A stretch of 64,000 nt of DNA, from NCBI GenBank assembly GCA_964035795.1, contig OZ038320.1, forward strand, positions 32,237,783 through 32,301,782, given 5' to 3'. The notes under the pieces were generated by a model. That model worked only from the letters and a program-made list of their open reading frames with translations. It made no database searches and was not told the DNA's origin. Below are positions 36,575 through 49,016 of this stretch, piece after piece; within the stretch, counting starts at the first letter, position 1, and every line of letters begins with the position of its first letter. The stretch comes from Pterobdella sp. o SKG-2022. Its lineage: Eukaryota > Annelida > Clitellata > Hirudinida > Piscicolidae. The position numbers were made by a program, and so were the translations under genes.

Positions 36575-36729
36575 TATGAATATTGTTGTTGATGTTGCTT
36601 TTATGAAAATTGTTGTTGATGTTGCTTTTACGAATAATTGTTGTTGATGTTGCTCTTATGAATAATTTTTGTTGATGTTGTGTAAATGAATAATTTTTGT
36701 TGATGTTGTTATTATGAATATTGTTGTTT
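36575..36729. repeat. 28-bp tandem repeat, about five units
   Basis: Units of the form ATGAATATTGTTGTTGATGT followed by TGCTTTT, diverging toward the right end. Confidence 0.85.
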
Positions 36730-37928
36730 TTAAGCTTTTTTTATCACCTATTCTCATAGCTCCTTCAAAACTTTTGATAGTTTGTCATCTGGCGAAGGAA
36801 TGTCGTTATTCTCCATTAACTTTTAATAATTTCATTTTCAATTTTTTGCGCCATTTTTTGAAATATTTTTTATAAACTCAATTCATAAATTAATGATTTA
36901 TAGCTAAGACTTCCCGTGCATTTTAAAGATTTGATCCATTTTTTTAGATAATTTTATTCAAATTTCCTTAAATTAAATATTTAGTGTTTTGATTTTTTCT
37001 GAATTCATTTAGCTTATTAAAATTCTAGTTATATTTTTTATTCATTTTTCGTAAAATTTTAAACAAATATTTTTATTTTTATGCAAAACATCTCCTCGTG
37101 GTTAGATTTCAAATCAAATTACTCCACTTGTCCAAAAAAATTAATTTCAGAAATCATTTTCTATAAAGTTGAATGCAATATTTACAAGTTTTTAACGGTT
37201 ATTTTTATTTTTTTTTTGATGACCGAAATAGAATTTATTTTTATTGTGCACTGCATGTATCGTTTTTATCGAGCATATATGTCCTTTCTTGTTAACAAAA
37301 ATTTACTTGTTTTTTTAAATTGTTTTATTATTATTAGTATTATTGAAATTGATAGCAATTTAGTATTGATATTATCAATATTCTTATATGTTTCACTTTC
37401 TGATTTTTATCATTATCATCATCACCATTATCATCATCTCCATCATCATCATCTTCATCATCACTATCATCATTCTCATCAATGTTATTCATAAGGTTAT
37501 TTTCTCATTCTTCTTATCTTTATGCTCCACTTGTACTGTTGGTAGCAAAATCCACAGGTGGATGTAATTATCTAGCTAACACATGTCAAAATCTTTTTGG
37601 GATTTACAACCCACAGTGAAAATCAATACTGGACAGTTCAATACCCATTAATAAAACAATAACAACATTAATAATAATAACAATTTCATTATTTTTTTTA
37701 TTTATTAATATTATTGCTTTTTGCTATTACCTTGTACGTCCTTCCAATAATGTTTCACATAGGTACATACATAGTCATTTTGAAGCTTAACTTGTATGAA
37801 AATTCAAGTGATGGAGAAGCATTAAAGAGAATATTATAAAAATATTATAAGCTGAGGTGAGATTTAAGACATGGTCTGAACCAACAAAAAGTTTTCAATT
37901 AGGAGCGGCTTAAGTTTTTCTCTGAGAA

Positions 37929-38232
37929 AACCACATGTGATATCACATGAGAGTATCACATGAGAGTATCACATGTGGTATCACATGAGAGTATCACATG
38001 TGATATCACATGAGAAAATCACATGAGAAAATCACATGTGATATCACATGAGAAAATCACATGAGAATATCACATGAGAAAATCACATGTGGTATCACAT
38101 GTGATATCACATGAGAAAATCACATGTGGTATCACATGAGAGTATCACATGAGAAAATCACATGTGTTATCACATGAGAGTATCACATGAGAAAATCACA
38201 TTTGGTATCACAGTAGAGTATCACATGTGATA
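37929..38232. repeat. Dense array of TCACATGA / ATCACATGTGAT palindromes
   Basis: About 22 CACATG hexamers in 300 bp, spaced roughly 12-14 bp apart. They alternate irregularly between TATCACATGAGAG/A and the perfect 12-bp palindrome ATCACATGTGAT. TCACATGA is the reverse complement of TCATGTGA, the M-box recognised by MiT/TFE bHLH-Zip factors, so the array is either a simple satellite or a homotypic E-box cluster. No gene lies next to it except RCC1, whose 3' end is 1.8 kb to the right. Confidence 0.9.
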
Positions 38233-39032
38233 AAAGGAACTACATAGTGAAGACAAAATATATTTTTTTATATTTATGCAGATATCATTTTTATTGTTAT
38301 TATTAACATTTTCATCATCACCATCGTTAACAACCCTTACACTCATTGTCCTTATCCTCAATACAGCCACCTCCCCATGATAAAACCTTCCTAAATATTT
38401 GATGCTGTAACCCTCAAGACCAAAACCTTATTCATAGCCATCTGTAAATGTTTTTATGATCTGTTACTCACACAGAGTAGCGCTCATTACTAATGATATT
38501 ACTAAACGATTGGCGCCCTGTGAAATCTATCAACCACGCAAAGAATCCCTAGTTATGGGCAACTTAGTATTTTTGTGTTTGGTAGGTGTATTTAATTGTT
38601 CTCATGCATTTATACACAATGTTTGGTGTTTGTAGCATGGTAGGGCTCATTTAAATTGGTATAATTCCCCAAAAATTAATGTCTGGATGATGATGCTACC
38701 TGATGCTGTTTGAAGTATTTGAGAGCTATGTTTTTATGAGGTAGTAATGGAGAATATAATATTGAAGTGTTGATTCACAATGATTACTGATGTTTTACCA
38801 CAATTTTGTATCGAGTTTTTTTTATTTTTTTTTCAAGAACAACAGTGTCATAATTTTCGATAACCATCTCATAAGAAATTTCAAACCCAACATATTTGAG
38901 GAAAAAAAAGAATGTATATCAGAGATCACATTTGTTGATAAAACATCGGTGCAATACATTGTTTATTTAATAAAATGCTTCTACCACCTAACTGTGATAT
39001 TGATTATGTATTATTTGAAAATTTTTTTACCT

Positions 39033-39155
39033 CGATTTATGAAAGAACTTTAGTAAATTTATTGAGCATAAAGCATTAGCACTAATGTTTCATGATAAGA
39101 CTAAACTTATCGAAAATTATAGCTTTTTTTTCTCAATAAATTCTTCCATAAATCG
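39033..39155. mobile_element. Foldback MITE-like element, family 1 (both arms)
   Basis: The outer arms CGATTTATGAAAGAA and its near complement TTCTTCCATAAATCG enclose paired TTTATTGAG/CTCAATAAA strings and a GATAAGACTAAACTTATCGA centre. It is the clearest two-armed copy after 2.9 kb. Confidence 0.6.
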
Positions 39156-40016
39156 ACGTAAAAAAAACTGTCAAATATTATTTTTAAGTAAATTTAAGGT
39201 CTCTGAAAATTTACATTATGTTAAATTGAATATGTATTCATAATTATTGAAAACTGTCGTTTTATTATATCCACTCAGATATTAAATAATCCGAGATTTT
39301 ACATTAATCAATTAGTTGGACTGGTCATCACGCTGGGCTTAAAAATTTTCAAGTAACAAACAAATAAGGAATATTATTATAGTGGCACGAAACCGAAATA
39401 ACCTATTGGCATTGATTTGATAGGATTTGCAGCATATTCAACATGTTGAACTTTCATTAGGGTTTATAGTTCTTGAGTATATTTAACAATGAATTGATAT
39501 TTTAAAGAGAATCAAGTTTTTGATAGCTTATATGGATAAATTTTTATGAAACTGCTTTTTTACGTTTTCACCATAATATATGCTAATATGTTACTGCTTA
39601 TATAATTCTTAATTTTAGAATATTCTAACTAATTTTTAATTTTAAAATATTATAATTAATTTTTAAATTATTATTATAAGTGAATAATTTGAGCGGTTTG
39701 CACGTTTTATTTCAAAGCCTCAAAATATAAAATAGTTGATGCATTAAAGGAGATGATATTTCAAAACCGACACAATAACAATAATAATAACAACATCAAA
39801 ATATTAATAATAAAAATGATGAAATTATTGAAATAATAATTGAAAAAAACAATTATAATAACAATACCATGATAATCATAATAAAGTAAAAAATAATAAA
39901 ATCATCAAAATAATAATAAAAAACTTCATTTCAAAAATAAATTAGGATAACGATAAAATAGAAAAACTACAGTGAAAATGATAATAAAATAATGTAATAA
40001 AAGTGATGACATAAAA

Positions 40017-43000
40017 TCAAAGAGCGGACATGACTGCAGTATGTAACCCATTGGAAGATACCTTCAACAACTTTCTGGTATTTTTATTATTATTCTTATT
40101 ATTATTTTTGTTTTTTTTTATTTATTCTATTATTTTTAACACTATTCAATTTATTATTTTTACTGTTTGTATATATTTTTATTTTTTTTTATGATTATTA
40201 TTGTTGTTGTTTGTGACACTTTAATATTAAATGACCCATGCATGATCGATGTTGGAGAAATTCGAATTGAAAATTTTAAAACATTTTTATTATTTATTCC
40301 ATCATTATTTAAATATGATTTTTTAAAATCTTTTTTCTATTATTATTATAATTATTAATATTATTATTATTATTATGGAAGATATTAACTCACGTGGAGC
40401 AATTGATCATCTCAGGAATGAAGACGTCCTCTTCCTCTTCATCATCCTCCTCTGCATAAAAATAACAATAATAATTATAACAATGAGAATAATGAACATA
40501 ATATAAATGTCGATAAAATAAAACAAAAATAATCACCTTCATCATCATCATCATCATCACCCTTTCCACCTAATTGAAAACTCTTTTGTCCCCATCTATA
40601 TAAGTTTCCTGTAACAGTAATGGAAAAAGTAAAAAAAAATAATAAAAATAATAATGCATAATACTAATAATAATGTATAGAACAATAATAATTATAAAGG
40701 AAATTGAAAATGGCATGTGAAGTGCAAAAATATCCAGAAACAAACAAAGAAATGCAATAAAGAATCAGATTGGTCCATACTGGAAAAATGTTTAGAGGCT
40801 GCATGACTATTATGCGAGAAAAAAAATTTTCTTAATACAAAAAAAATTATTAAAATCAATAATACATAATTAATTATACAACATGATACAGAAAATAGGG
40901 AAAACAAAATTATAGATGTTACAAATTGAATTAAAAGAAAAACACTTGTGAAAAAAAAGAAAAATAATAAAATAAGAGTAATAATAAAAATAAAAATAAT
41001 AATAATAACGATTGTTTGACATGAAGTCAATAATTCAAAGCCAGGAAAAAAAACGTCACTGTCGGAAAGTTTCTATTTTTAACTTCTTCATTTGTTTTTT
41101 TTGATAACAGCCATTGCTGTTTTGATAATTTTTTAGTATTTTGATTCTTTTTTAATAGACTTATAATAAAAATAAATTATATAAAATTCAATTATTATTA
41201 TTATTATTATTAGTAGTAGTAGTAGTAGTATTAGTAGAAGTATAGTAGTAGTAGTAAAAAAGACGTTGTGAGAGTTTCATAAGAGTCTGTTTTGTTAATA
41301 GAAATGATTGTTATAGATCTGTTATCAATAGAAACAATTAATTTTGAAAAAATCTTGGAAAAAACCAAAAAAAACACTGAAAATAAAAATAAAAACGAGT
41401 AAAAATAGCACTGAAATGTTGAAAAAACAAAATGAAATGCAATGATAGCAGCATTATTTTGAATTTTTCATTAAATTTTTTTATATTAATAAAAAAAATT
41501 TTATTGTTTTGTTGTGTTATTATTATTCTTGTTATTGAAAAACTACAAAAACACTGATACTCCTTGAAGATAAGGAATCGAATTGTTCTATTTTAAGACA
41601 AATTTATTTTTTTATTGATTTATATTTATTATTTTATTTTTTTATCGATTTTTTTTTTCAATTTATTTTTTTGATTATTTATAATTTATTATGTTATTTT
41701 CATCTATGATTTATTATTATTATTAATTAGTTACTATATTTTTCATTTCATTTTTTCAGAGTCATTATTTTTCATTTTTTTTTATATAAGTTGATTTTTT
41801 TATTCATATTCTCCCTCCCCCCCCTCTCCTTATTGATAAACTACACTTTTTCTCAAAACTTTTCCCTTCCATTTTATCAGTCTGTGCTATAAATAGCATT
41901 TTTTCGCGTGTATTTGTCCATTTTCCTCTCAATTCTGGAATTTTTAAGCATCCTTAAGTTTGCATTATATAAAACCTGAAACTAGTATATTCTTATTAAG
42001 ATCATTCACATAATTCTCAACACACTGTTGGTATGACAGACTTTTAGTCCGCCTGCATTCAAGTCTCTCAAAAAAAAACCATCGTTATCATTAACACCTG
42101 TGCCAGAACACCACCATCATCAGTACCCATAATAACATCCTCATCAGTACCACCACTAATATTATCATCATCAGCACCACCACTCATACCAGCATTATAT
42201 GTACCACACCGTTTGTAAAAACCCCATTTATTTGATGAGAAAATTCCAATGGCACTCCTCACTTACCACATGCCTGATTTCCTCTTCCGCATAATTAATT
42301 TCATTTATTTCTTCAAATTTCTCTTTATTATCTTTTCATAATCATAAATCACCATTCTTCTGATTTCAATCAAAATTTTTGTGACGGCTCTTGATAATAA
42401 GTTTACATAAATTTCCACGAACGAACGAACGAATGAACAAACACACACACATTTAAAAAACGCCCCACCAGCCATACATCATGTCATTTAAGTCACGTTC
42501 ACACATGCACAAACACACAAATGCAAAATCATACACAAACCATCTTGAGATACGGCAAAAGATACAGATAATCCTGCCATCACATTTATTGCCACTCCTA
42601 TGTCCTCCACCTTTGTGTGGGAGTAGTAGTAATTGTATTGCATCGGAATGATAATATAAACGATGTTTGATTTCAGTATCAAATCACAGCTTTCCAAAAA
42701 ACCTACTAACAACATCAAACTCTCATGATACTCTTGAGTTTTATATAATAATAATAATAAATATTAATGATAGAAGTAAAAAAAATGATAACAACAAAAA
42801 AAAAACCTTAGTGAAAGTTGCGACTTCTGATTGGTAGATAGCATGACCTATTTCCGGATGATCCACATTCCATTCACCTACTTTTCCATGTCCTAATTGG
42901 CCATAATGACCTTTGCCTATAGAAAAAACTTCGCCTGAATGATGATGATAGTGATGATGGTGATAGTGATGATGATGATGATTGTGCAAAAAAAATTTCT

Positions 43001-46000
43001 TTATTAATAATTATTTTGATAATTCTCATAAGTTGTAAGGTTTTTCAAGGAAAAAACAAATAGAATAGAAAAAATAAAAATGATATATATAATAACAATA
43101 ATAATTGAAGGAACAATAAAAACAATAATAATAATAACAACAATAATAACAATGTCACAATGATCTTCGACATCGCATTGATAATTCGTTTTTTATGACC
43201 CCATCTATCTATCTATCTATTTATCTATCTATTTATCTATCCACCTACAACCCATTCATCCCCACAGCATGTGAGTGTCTGATAGTCTCCATCGCTCATG
43301 TAGTAATATGAGTCGACCTTCTAATCATATACTATCTATTCATTCATACATCCGTCATCTTTTTAATCCATCCATCATTTTTTCATTCATCCATTGCGTA
43401 TATCTATTAATTTATCCATCCATCAATCTTTCATGCATTATTTATTTATCTATCGATGAATGCTTTTAAAATTGCATTTTTCTTTACTCACTCTCAATTA
43501 ATGCACCAAAACCCATTCATTCATTCACACAACCACCCTCTCCCCAATACACCACCCTACATCAACACCTGGTTCATCCATCAGCCCCATCAAAAACTAT
43601 CACCATAGATTTTCACTCATCTCTATATTTAAAACATTTGAAACTCTCAAATAATTCTTTCGATTTAGAAGAAAAATGACTTGAATTATGTGAATTTTCA
43701 AATTACTGAACAAATCTGATGTATTATAATTTAAATTGATTACAAAGTTCTTTTGCTTCAGTTGAATTCTCAAAACAATCCTTTTAAAACGTATTCTATC
43801 TCTAACTTATCTGTTTTGCAAAGTTTACATTTGCAACAAAAAGCTTTATACATCATTTCATTCGATGAACTGAATGTTTAATTCAAGCTAAATTCTCTCT
43901 TACTTGCCTCACAAACCCCTACACCCTGTCACCACATTCCTTGTCATCCAGTCTGGTTACACTACTACTAATTCATCCACACAACCCACCCTCCCACTTC
44001 ATCCCCAAAAACTTATTTTACATTTTCCCATATCCCAACCACAAAACCTCCTCATAACACCACCTTCCACATCCCCTATTCCACCACATAATCCTATGGT
44101 AATACTCCATCTTCCACTACAACAAACCCCACTATAGCATTGCACGTATCCATCATTCCACTGCTACTAACCCTCACCAACATATCACTAAGTTTCACTC
44201 CACTCTCCTTTACAACACCTTATCTTCAACCATCCCTCTACACTCTTACTCACCTCCACAACCATCACTCCACACCATATCCCATTCTTCCACCCACCTT
44301 CTTGGTTAAGCAATAGCGTATGATGATCCCCAGGAGATATCTGCAAAACATCCATGGAAGGATTCATGAGCCATCTACATGGCCTGTATCTGCTTGTGGT
44401 GTCGTTGAAACCTGGCGAGTGATTTGAAACTTCTTTTAAATTTTTTTTTGTCAAATAATGGTCGGTTACAATGGATTTTTTGAAATGATAGTGATTTTTT
44501 TGGAATAATTTTGGAAAATAATTTCAATTTTATTTATTTTTTAACCATTTTTATTCATTGCTCAGTATTATTACAATTTTTATTAAGTTGTATTGCTACT
44601 GTTTTTATTATGACTATAATTATTTGATCATCATCATCATCACCACCTAGTTGATGATAATTGTTAAGTCCCCAGGCATATATTTCCCCTTCTGCATCTC
44701 TAGCGAATGAGGCGTAATTACCTGCATAATAAAAATAATAATTGTTATTATTATTATTATATATTACTTTTTAAAAACTATTATTATCAGAGATGAAGTA
44801 GAACAGCCTGGAAAACATAATTGTAGGCTATAAACACATTGATAATAATAAACAATAAAAATAGTAATAACAGAAGCAAAAAATAATAACAATGGTAATA
44901 ATAATAAAAATAATAGCAATAATACAAACCAGCCCATATTTGCTCCACATGCACAAACTCATCAGCCATGGTTACAGGCAACAACTCAAACAACAATGAG
45001 TCACCTGGTCATTTGTTATTATTTATATTTCTATTATTATTGTTTTTATTATCATTATTCTTATTATTATTATTCCTATTAATGTTATTATTATCATTAT
45101 TACTTGGTCTGTCAAACGATTCAGGAATGCGACCTAACTGCCCCCGTTCTCCTGTGCCTAATGGAATAAAAAATAATAACAATAAATATTCAATACTAAT
45201 ATTTTGTAATCAGCAACAGCAATACAACACCATCAAAACAACAAAAACGCTTTCAAATGGGACTAAGGTCGATCACCTGTGTGACTGACCCATAACCTAA
45301 CCACATATTTGTGAACGCAACAGAGTGATAATAACAATATGTCTAACACAAAAAAAAATAACTATAATAATAAAAATATGAAATATAATAACAATAATAA
45401 CCCCCCACAAACCCATGGACATAACTTCACAGTCATCAGTGAGCACTATGAGATGGTTGCTTCCACTCTGAACGTCAATCACCCGAGTGGGCGTGGCTAT
45501 CTCTAATGGCTGTCCACTCATTTCGTGTTTGCTTGTTAGACGGGTGTCGCCATTTTCTTTCTGGGATGAGAGAGCGGGGAGGGTTGGTTGTATGGTTGGC
45601 ATGGTTTTGTTTTGGAGATCCACGTGCAAAGTTTGAAATAAAGCAATTATGGTGGAGTGACCAATAGAACTATTCCACATGGAGACACAAAATTTCAGAT
45701 GAAAATGCACACAAATACACACACTAACTGATGAATACAAACACACACACACACACCCTAAAAGTCCCCCATATGAATAATTTTCCATCTTTCGTAACAG
45801 CAGCAGAATGACTGTCACCAGCTGATATTCTCACCACGTGATGTGCTTGGAGATCTGTGACTGGCTGAGGAGTGAACCAATCAGAATCTTTGGCGAATTT
45901 TCTTCCTAAGGCACCTTGATCATTGCACCCATATGAATAAACCTGTGTGTGTGCGTGTGTGTTTTCATACATGGATGAGATGTGTGTTAACTAATAATTT

Positions 46001-47072
46001 AAAACAATAATTCACTCTCAGGCAATGATACAAAACTTAAAAACCTGGAATGATGTGCATCATTGCTTCAGAGTATTACCTATCAATCCCTCTCTTTCAC
46101 CAATAATAATAATAATTTACAAGATTTATTGTAGTGATGTTCAACCTAGGGAGTTTCATCCATCATCATTTATGGTAAATCAACATCCAACCATCTATTT
46201 ATTTATCAACCTCAATCAGCAACCAGCCATTCATCAGTCAACTACTACTCACCTTCCCTCGAGCTGTGAGAACAAGTGTGTGCATTCCTCCCGCACACAC
46301 ATCCACCACATCACACAAACCTGCAACCTCGGTCAAGTCAGGTGATATTTGCAGGTCATAACCTAACCCCAGTTGACCTGAACTACCTTTATTGATTTTT
46401 CACATAATTTTTATCACCTAATGATGATTTTGAGAAGTTGAAATTTCCATAAAAATAAATTTTATCATATTCTATTATCATTATTCCCATTATTATAACA
46501 ATAACCTACCTTCACCCATCATCAACACTTTGCAGAGTTGTGGTTGGTTGCTATTTTTAGTATTATCTTTTTCAATCTTTTTAGACATATCTGTTTGAAA
46601 TAATAAAGAGAGTAACTGTAAGTTGACTTAGTTTTGAGTATTAAATATGTTTTATCCATCATTTCAAAATTATACACTATTCTAATTAGTGGATACCTAT
46701 TTTTAACACTATTCGTATTTTTTATAATATTTTTATCACTTTAATTTTCATCCTTACTATTACTGTTACTGATATTATTTTTACTACTACTGATATTACT
46801 ATTATATATTCTCTTATTATTATTAAAAACTTACTTGAAGACACAAAAAGAGAGCTAGCGAGATTTCCTGTTTGAGTGGCAGACGTTTGCAAGGGAGGTT
46901 GTGCATTTGTCGTCTGCGAAGCCGTCGAGTGCATTTCATTCCAATTTGCACAAAACATTTTTTCGTTTTTTTCAAAATTATTTACGCTTTTTGATACTTT
47001 TATTTTTTTTCCAGACTCTACCTCTTCTTCTTCAGAATTTAACCGCTTCAGAAAGTTTCTCAAAATTGACAT
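40017..47072 (-). CDS. RCC1: RCC1, chromatin-bound Ran guanine-nucleotide exchange factor (14 exons)
   Basis: Coding exons: 47072-46835, 46590-46510, 46386-46253, 45942-45755, 45669-45413, 45157-45104, 45004-44930, 44721-44644, 44411-44298, 42934-42807, 42610-42541, 40608-40537, 40451-40394 and 40074-40017. All junctions are GT-AG and every phase closes, giving 1,605 nt and 534 residues. The order follows the seven-bladed RCC1 propeller: GGMHTLVLTARGKVYSYGCN, SAGDSHSAAVT, LFIWGTFR, SGSNHLIVLT, GERGQLGRIPESF, IYAWGLNNYHQLGG, PGDHHTLLLN, FSIGKGHYGQLGHG, and the last VSSNGLHTAVM. A Lys/Glu-rich N-terminal extension makes it longer than human RCC1 (421 residues), and the third blade has a polar insertion. 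Known role: generating Ran-GTP on chromatin for nuclear transport and spindle assembly. The exon 4/5 junction sits in a GT repeat and is the least certain. Donors GTTTGT are used three times. Confidence 0.93.
40609..42540 (-). other. Largest RCC1 intron (intron 11)
   Basis: About 1.9 kb of AT-rich intron. It contains an ATT-to-AGT microsatellite transition at 41194-41258 and a pyrimidine-rich stretch at about 41810-41830. No coding sequence is evident. Confidence 0.8.
41194..41258. repeat. (ATT)n passing into (AGT)n
   Basis: ATT units change to TAGTAG units within one short tract. This is the same arrangement as at the left edge of the giant AGT array. Confidence 0.85.
42935..44297 (-). other. 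RCC1 intron 9
   Basis: About 1.36 kb. It contains a short (CTAT)n at 43202-43243 and a C-rich, G-poor stretch around 43500-44270 that gives an open plus-strand frame (43904-44137) with Pro/His/Thr-rich low complexity. I do not regard that frame as a gene. Confidence 0.8.
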
Positions 47073-48649
47073 TTTTGTTTCAGATAAAATTTTTGTTAAT
47101 AAAAAACTATCAATTCAAAACAAAAACTTTTGTTTAAATTTTATAAAAAATAACTTGAACGATTATAAAAATTATATTTTACCAAAACTACATTTGAATG
47201 TGTAAAAGGAAATTGAACATAGATTTATAACATGAAATTTTAATTTTGGAAAATCAACTTTTAAATAAAATTTGCAAATAAAAACACTTTCCAATTTATT
47301 TTGCTCAAATAAAAATAATTTATTCCAATAAAAACACTAGTTTTTTTTCAAATTTATTATACTAAAGTGGTATCAAATGCTTTCTATCATCATCTATAAG
47401 TAAAAACCTTAAATAATTTTATTCAAATATACTCTTCAAAAATTTTGTTTATTTATAAAAGTTCATCTTAGGATTATGGGATATTTGGAGTATCGTTATC
47501 CTTCAAATCTCTTTTTCCCCATAGTGACAACTAATTATTAAATGTAATGTATGAAATTTGAATTTACTATAATAAAGCGCTTTTTTTTAAATTCAAACTT
47601 TTTGCTCAAAGTTCAATGTTAAAAAAACTGCAGAAAAGGCGCTTATTTTTAGCCCAATCCAGGATTGAACCCGGTGACTAGATAATTAGTCTAAAGTTTT
47701 ACAGCTGAGCTGGGATTTTTTTGTTTCAATCATAGCACTAGATAGAATTTCGACCAGCTTTGTTCAGGCATAAAAGACCACTTGGCTCAAAAAGCCTTTG
47801 TACCATCCCGGAGAAACAACAGAATATTTGAAAATGGAAGGCTCGGATAAAAAATGAAGAAAAGGGTTTTACAACCAAATTCAATGAATTTTGAGCACAA
47901 TAACTAAACCACTCAAAACATAAAGATCATCAAGCTTTTTCGTCACTAGTTCTCCTAAAAACAATTGATTCAACACCAATAAATAATATCAACTCACCTA
48001 CAGAATCTTGTAAGCCAATCTCACTCACAAAATCCCACTGCTTTTTTCATTTCGCCACTTTGTAACCACCCAACATTATTACAGCAATTCTTAATTTGCA
48101 CCTCATTCTATCGCTCATGCAACACATCCTTCATCCAACACAATTCCTTATCACTCAGTTCACCATTTTGTCTAAAAGCATCAAAAATTCTATTGGTAAG
48201 AAATTATTATAGACTGAATGCACGATAAGCTTCATTTAACATCTTTTAATATTTAAATAGTCTATTACTTCATTTGTATGTTAATTTCATATAACTTTCC
48301 TATTCTATTCAAACTTTAGCTTACTTATTACGGTAAGGTTTTCATTATAGGAAACTTTGGCTAATTCTCGAATAAGGGTCATTTGAAAATTTCTCGTATT
48401 GTGAAGAAATTATACAAAATTTAATATACAAAAACAGAAAAACCTCCAAAAACTATAAAAAAAACAATTGATCTTTTTTTCATATTTACTTTATATTTAT
48501 ATTATCTACATCTATATTTTCACCTATTATATGTGCATCTTACAAAATGTATATCAAACATCTCAGTTGAATGTTTTCTAGGCACAATGTTCTACAACTT
48601 CATACAAATCCATTGCCTTCAAATTAAATTCATTAACTTCATGGCATTT
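47073..48649. other. Region upstream of RCC1
   Basis: It holds the presumed RCC1 promoter/5' UTR on the minus strand and the 3' UTR of the next gene. No TATA-like element can be distinguished in this AT-rich DNA. The RCC1 ATG has favourable context (AAAAATG). Confidence 0.55.
47640..47715 (-). repeat. tRNA-like sequence (degenerate tRNA or SINE head)
   Basis: On the minus strand an A-box-like CAGCTCAGCTGT, an anticodon-arm-like TTAGA-CTAATTA-TCTAG hairpin (7-nt loop, AAT in anticodon position) and a B-box-like GGGTTCAATCCTGG occur in tRNA order and spacing. The T loop is one base short, the D stem is poor, and the acceptor ends do not pair, so it is not a functional tRNA. It may be a pseudo-tRNA(Ile) or a SINE. 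Confidence 0.45.
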
Positions 48650-49016
48650 TCATGCTTTCGGTTTAAGACTTTTTTCTTTTTTTTCTGCTTTTTTGGGAGC
48701 TTCTCCATCAGCCACTTTTTCTTTTCCAGAAGGAACAGCTTGAGTACCTGCTGATGGTTTCACCACTAATTCTTCATTTTTATTCGTTTGCTCAGGTTTA
48801 GATGTAAGATCTTTGTTGGAAGGTTTTATTTTCTTTTTAGTTTTATCCTTTTTTTCAAGTTTTGTTTGGGATTCTTCTACTTTTTCTGCTTCTTCTACTA
48901 CTACGGGAGGTTTGGGTTCAAGCTGCAGTTCAGGTATTTCTTCCATTTCATCAATATCTTCTGGGAACTCTTCATCGTGCAGAGAATCTATTTCTAGGGG
49001 TTTCTCAAAATTGATC
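48650..49016 (-). CDS. Last exon of an unrecognised gene: acidic then Lys-rich C-terminal tail
   Basis: An acceptor CGAACAG|G at 49018-49017 opens a 366-nt exon, entered in phase 2, that runs to a stop at 48650. It starts NFEKPLEIDSLHDEEFPEDI, passes MEEIPELQLEPKPP, and ends in Lys/Glu-rich charged sequence with KKDKTKKKIKP and PKKAEKKEKSLKPKA. It is clearly higher in G+C and codon quality than its surroundings. An intrinsically disordered tail of a cytoplasmic or nuclear protein is plausible. Upstream exons must lie above 49.02 kb on the minus strand; the orphan exons near 51.2-52.2 kb are candidates, but no join could be proven. An initiator Met at 48946 with a non-coding 5' exon is an alternative. 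Confidence 0.6.

Larger units (their letters stand above)
35377..40016. other. AT-rich intergenic region
   Basis: No gene is supported. It contains the 28-bp repeat, the CACATG array and a foldback copy listed separately. At 38310-38560 a modestly G+C-richer block has no recognisable frame. The plus-strand frame ending at 37494 in a CATCAT run encodes poly-His and is an artefact. Confidence 0.6.

Noticed and set aside
37081..37494. Plus-strand frame ending in a poly-His tract
   Set aside because: The His tract is a CATCAT microsatellite and the rest is AT-rich chance sequence.
37929..38232. CRISPR-like array
   Set aside because: Units are 12-14 bp, contiguous and palindromic, with no unique spacers, in a eukaryotic genome.
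43904..44137. Pro/His-rich plus-strand frame
   Set aside because: It lies in a C-rich RCC1 intron on the opposite strand and is low complexity.
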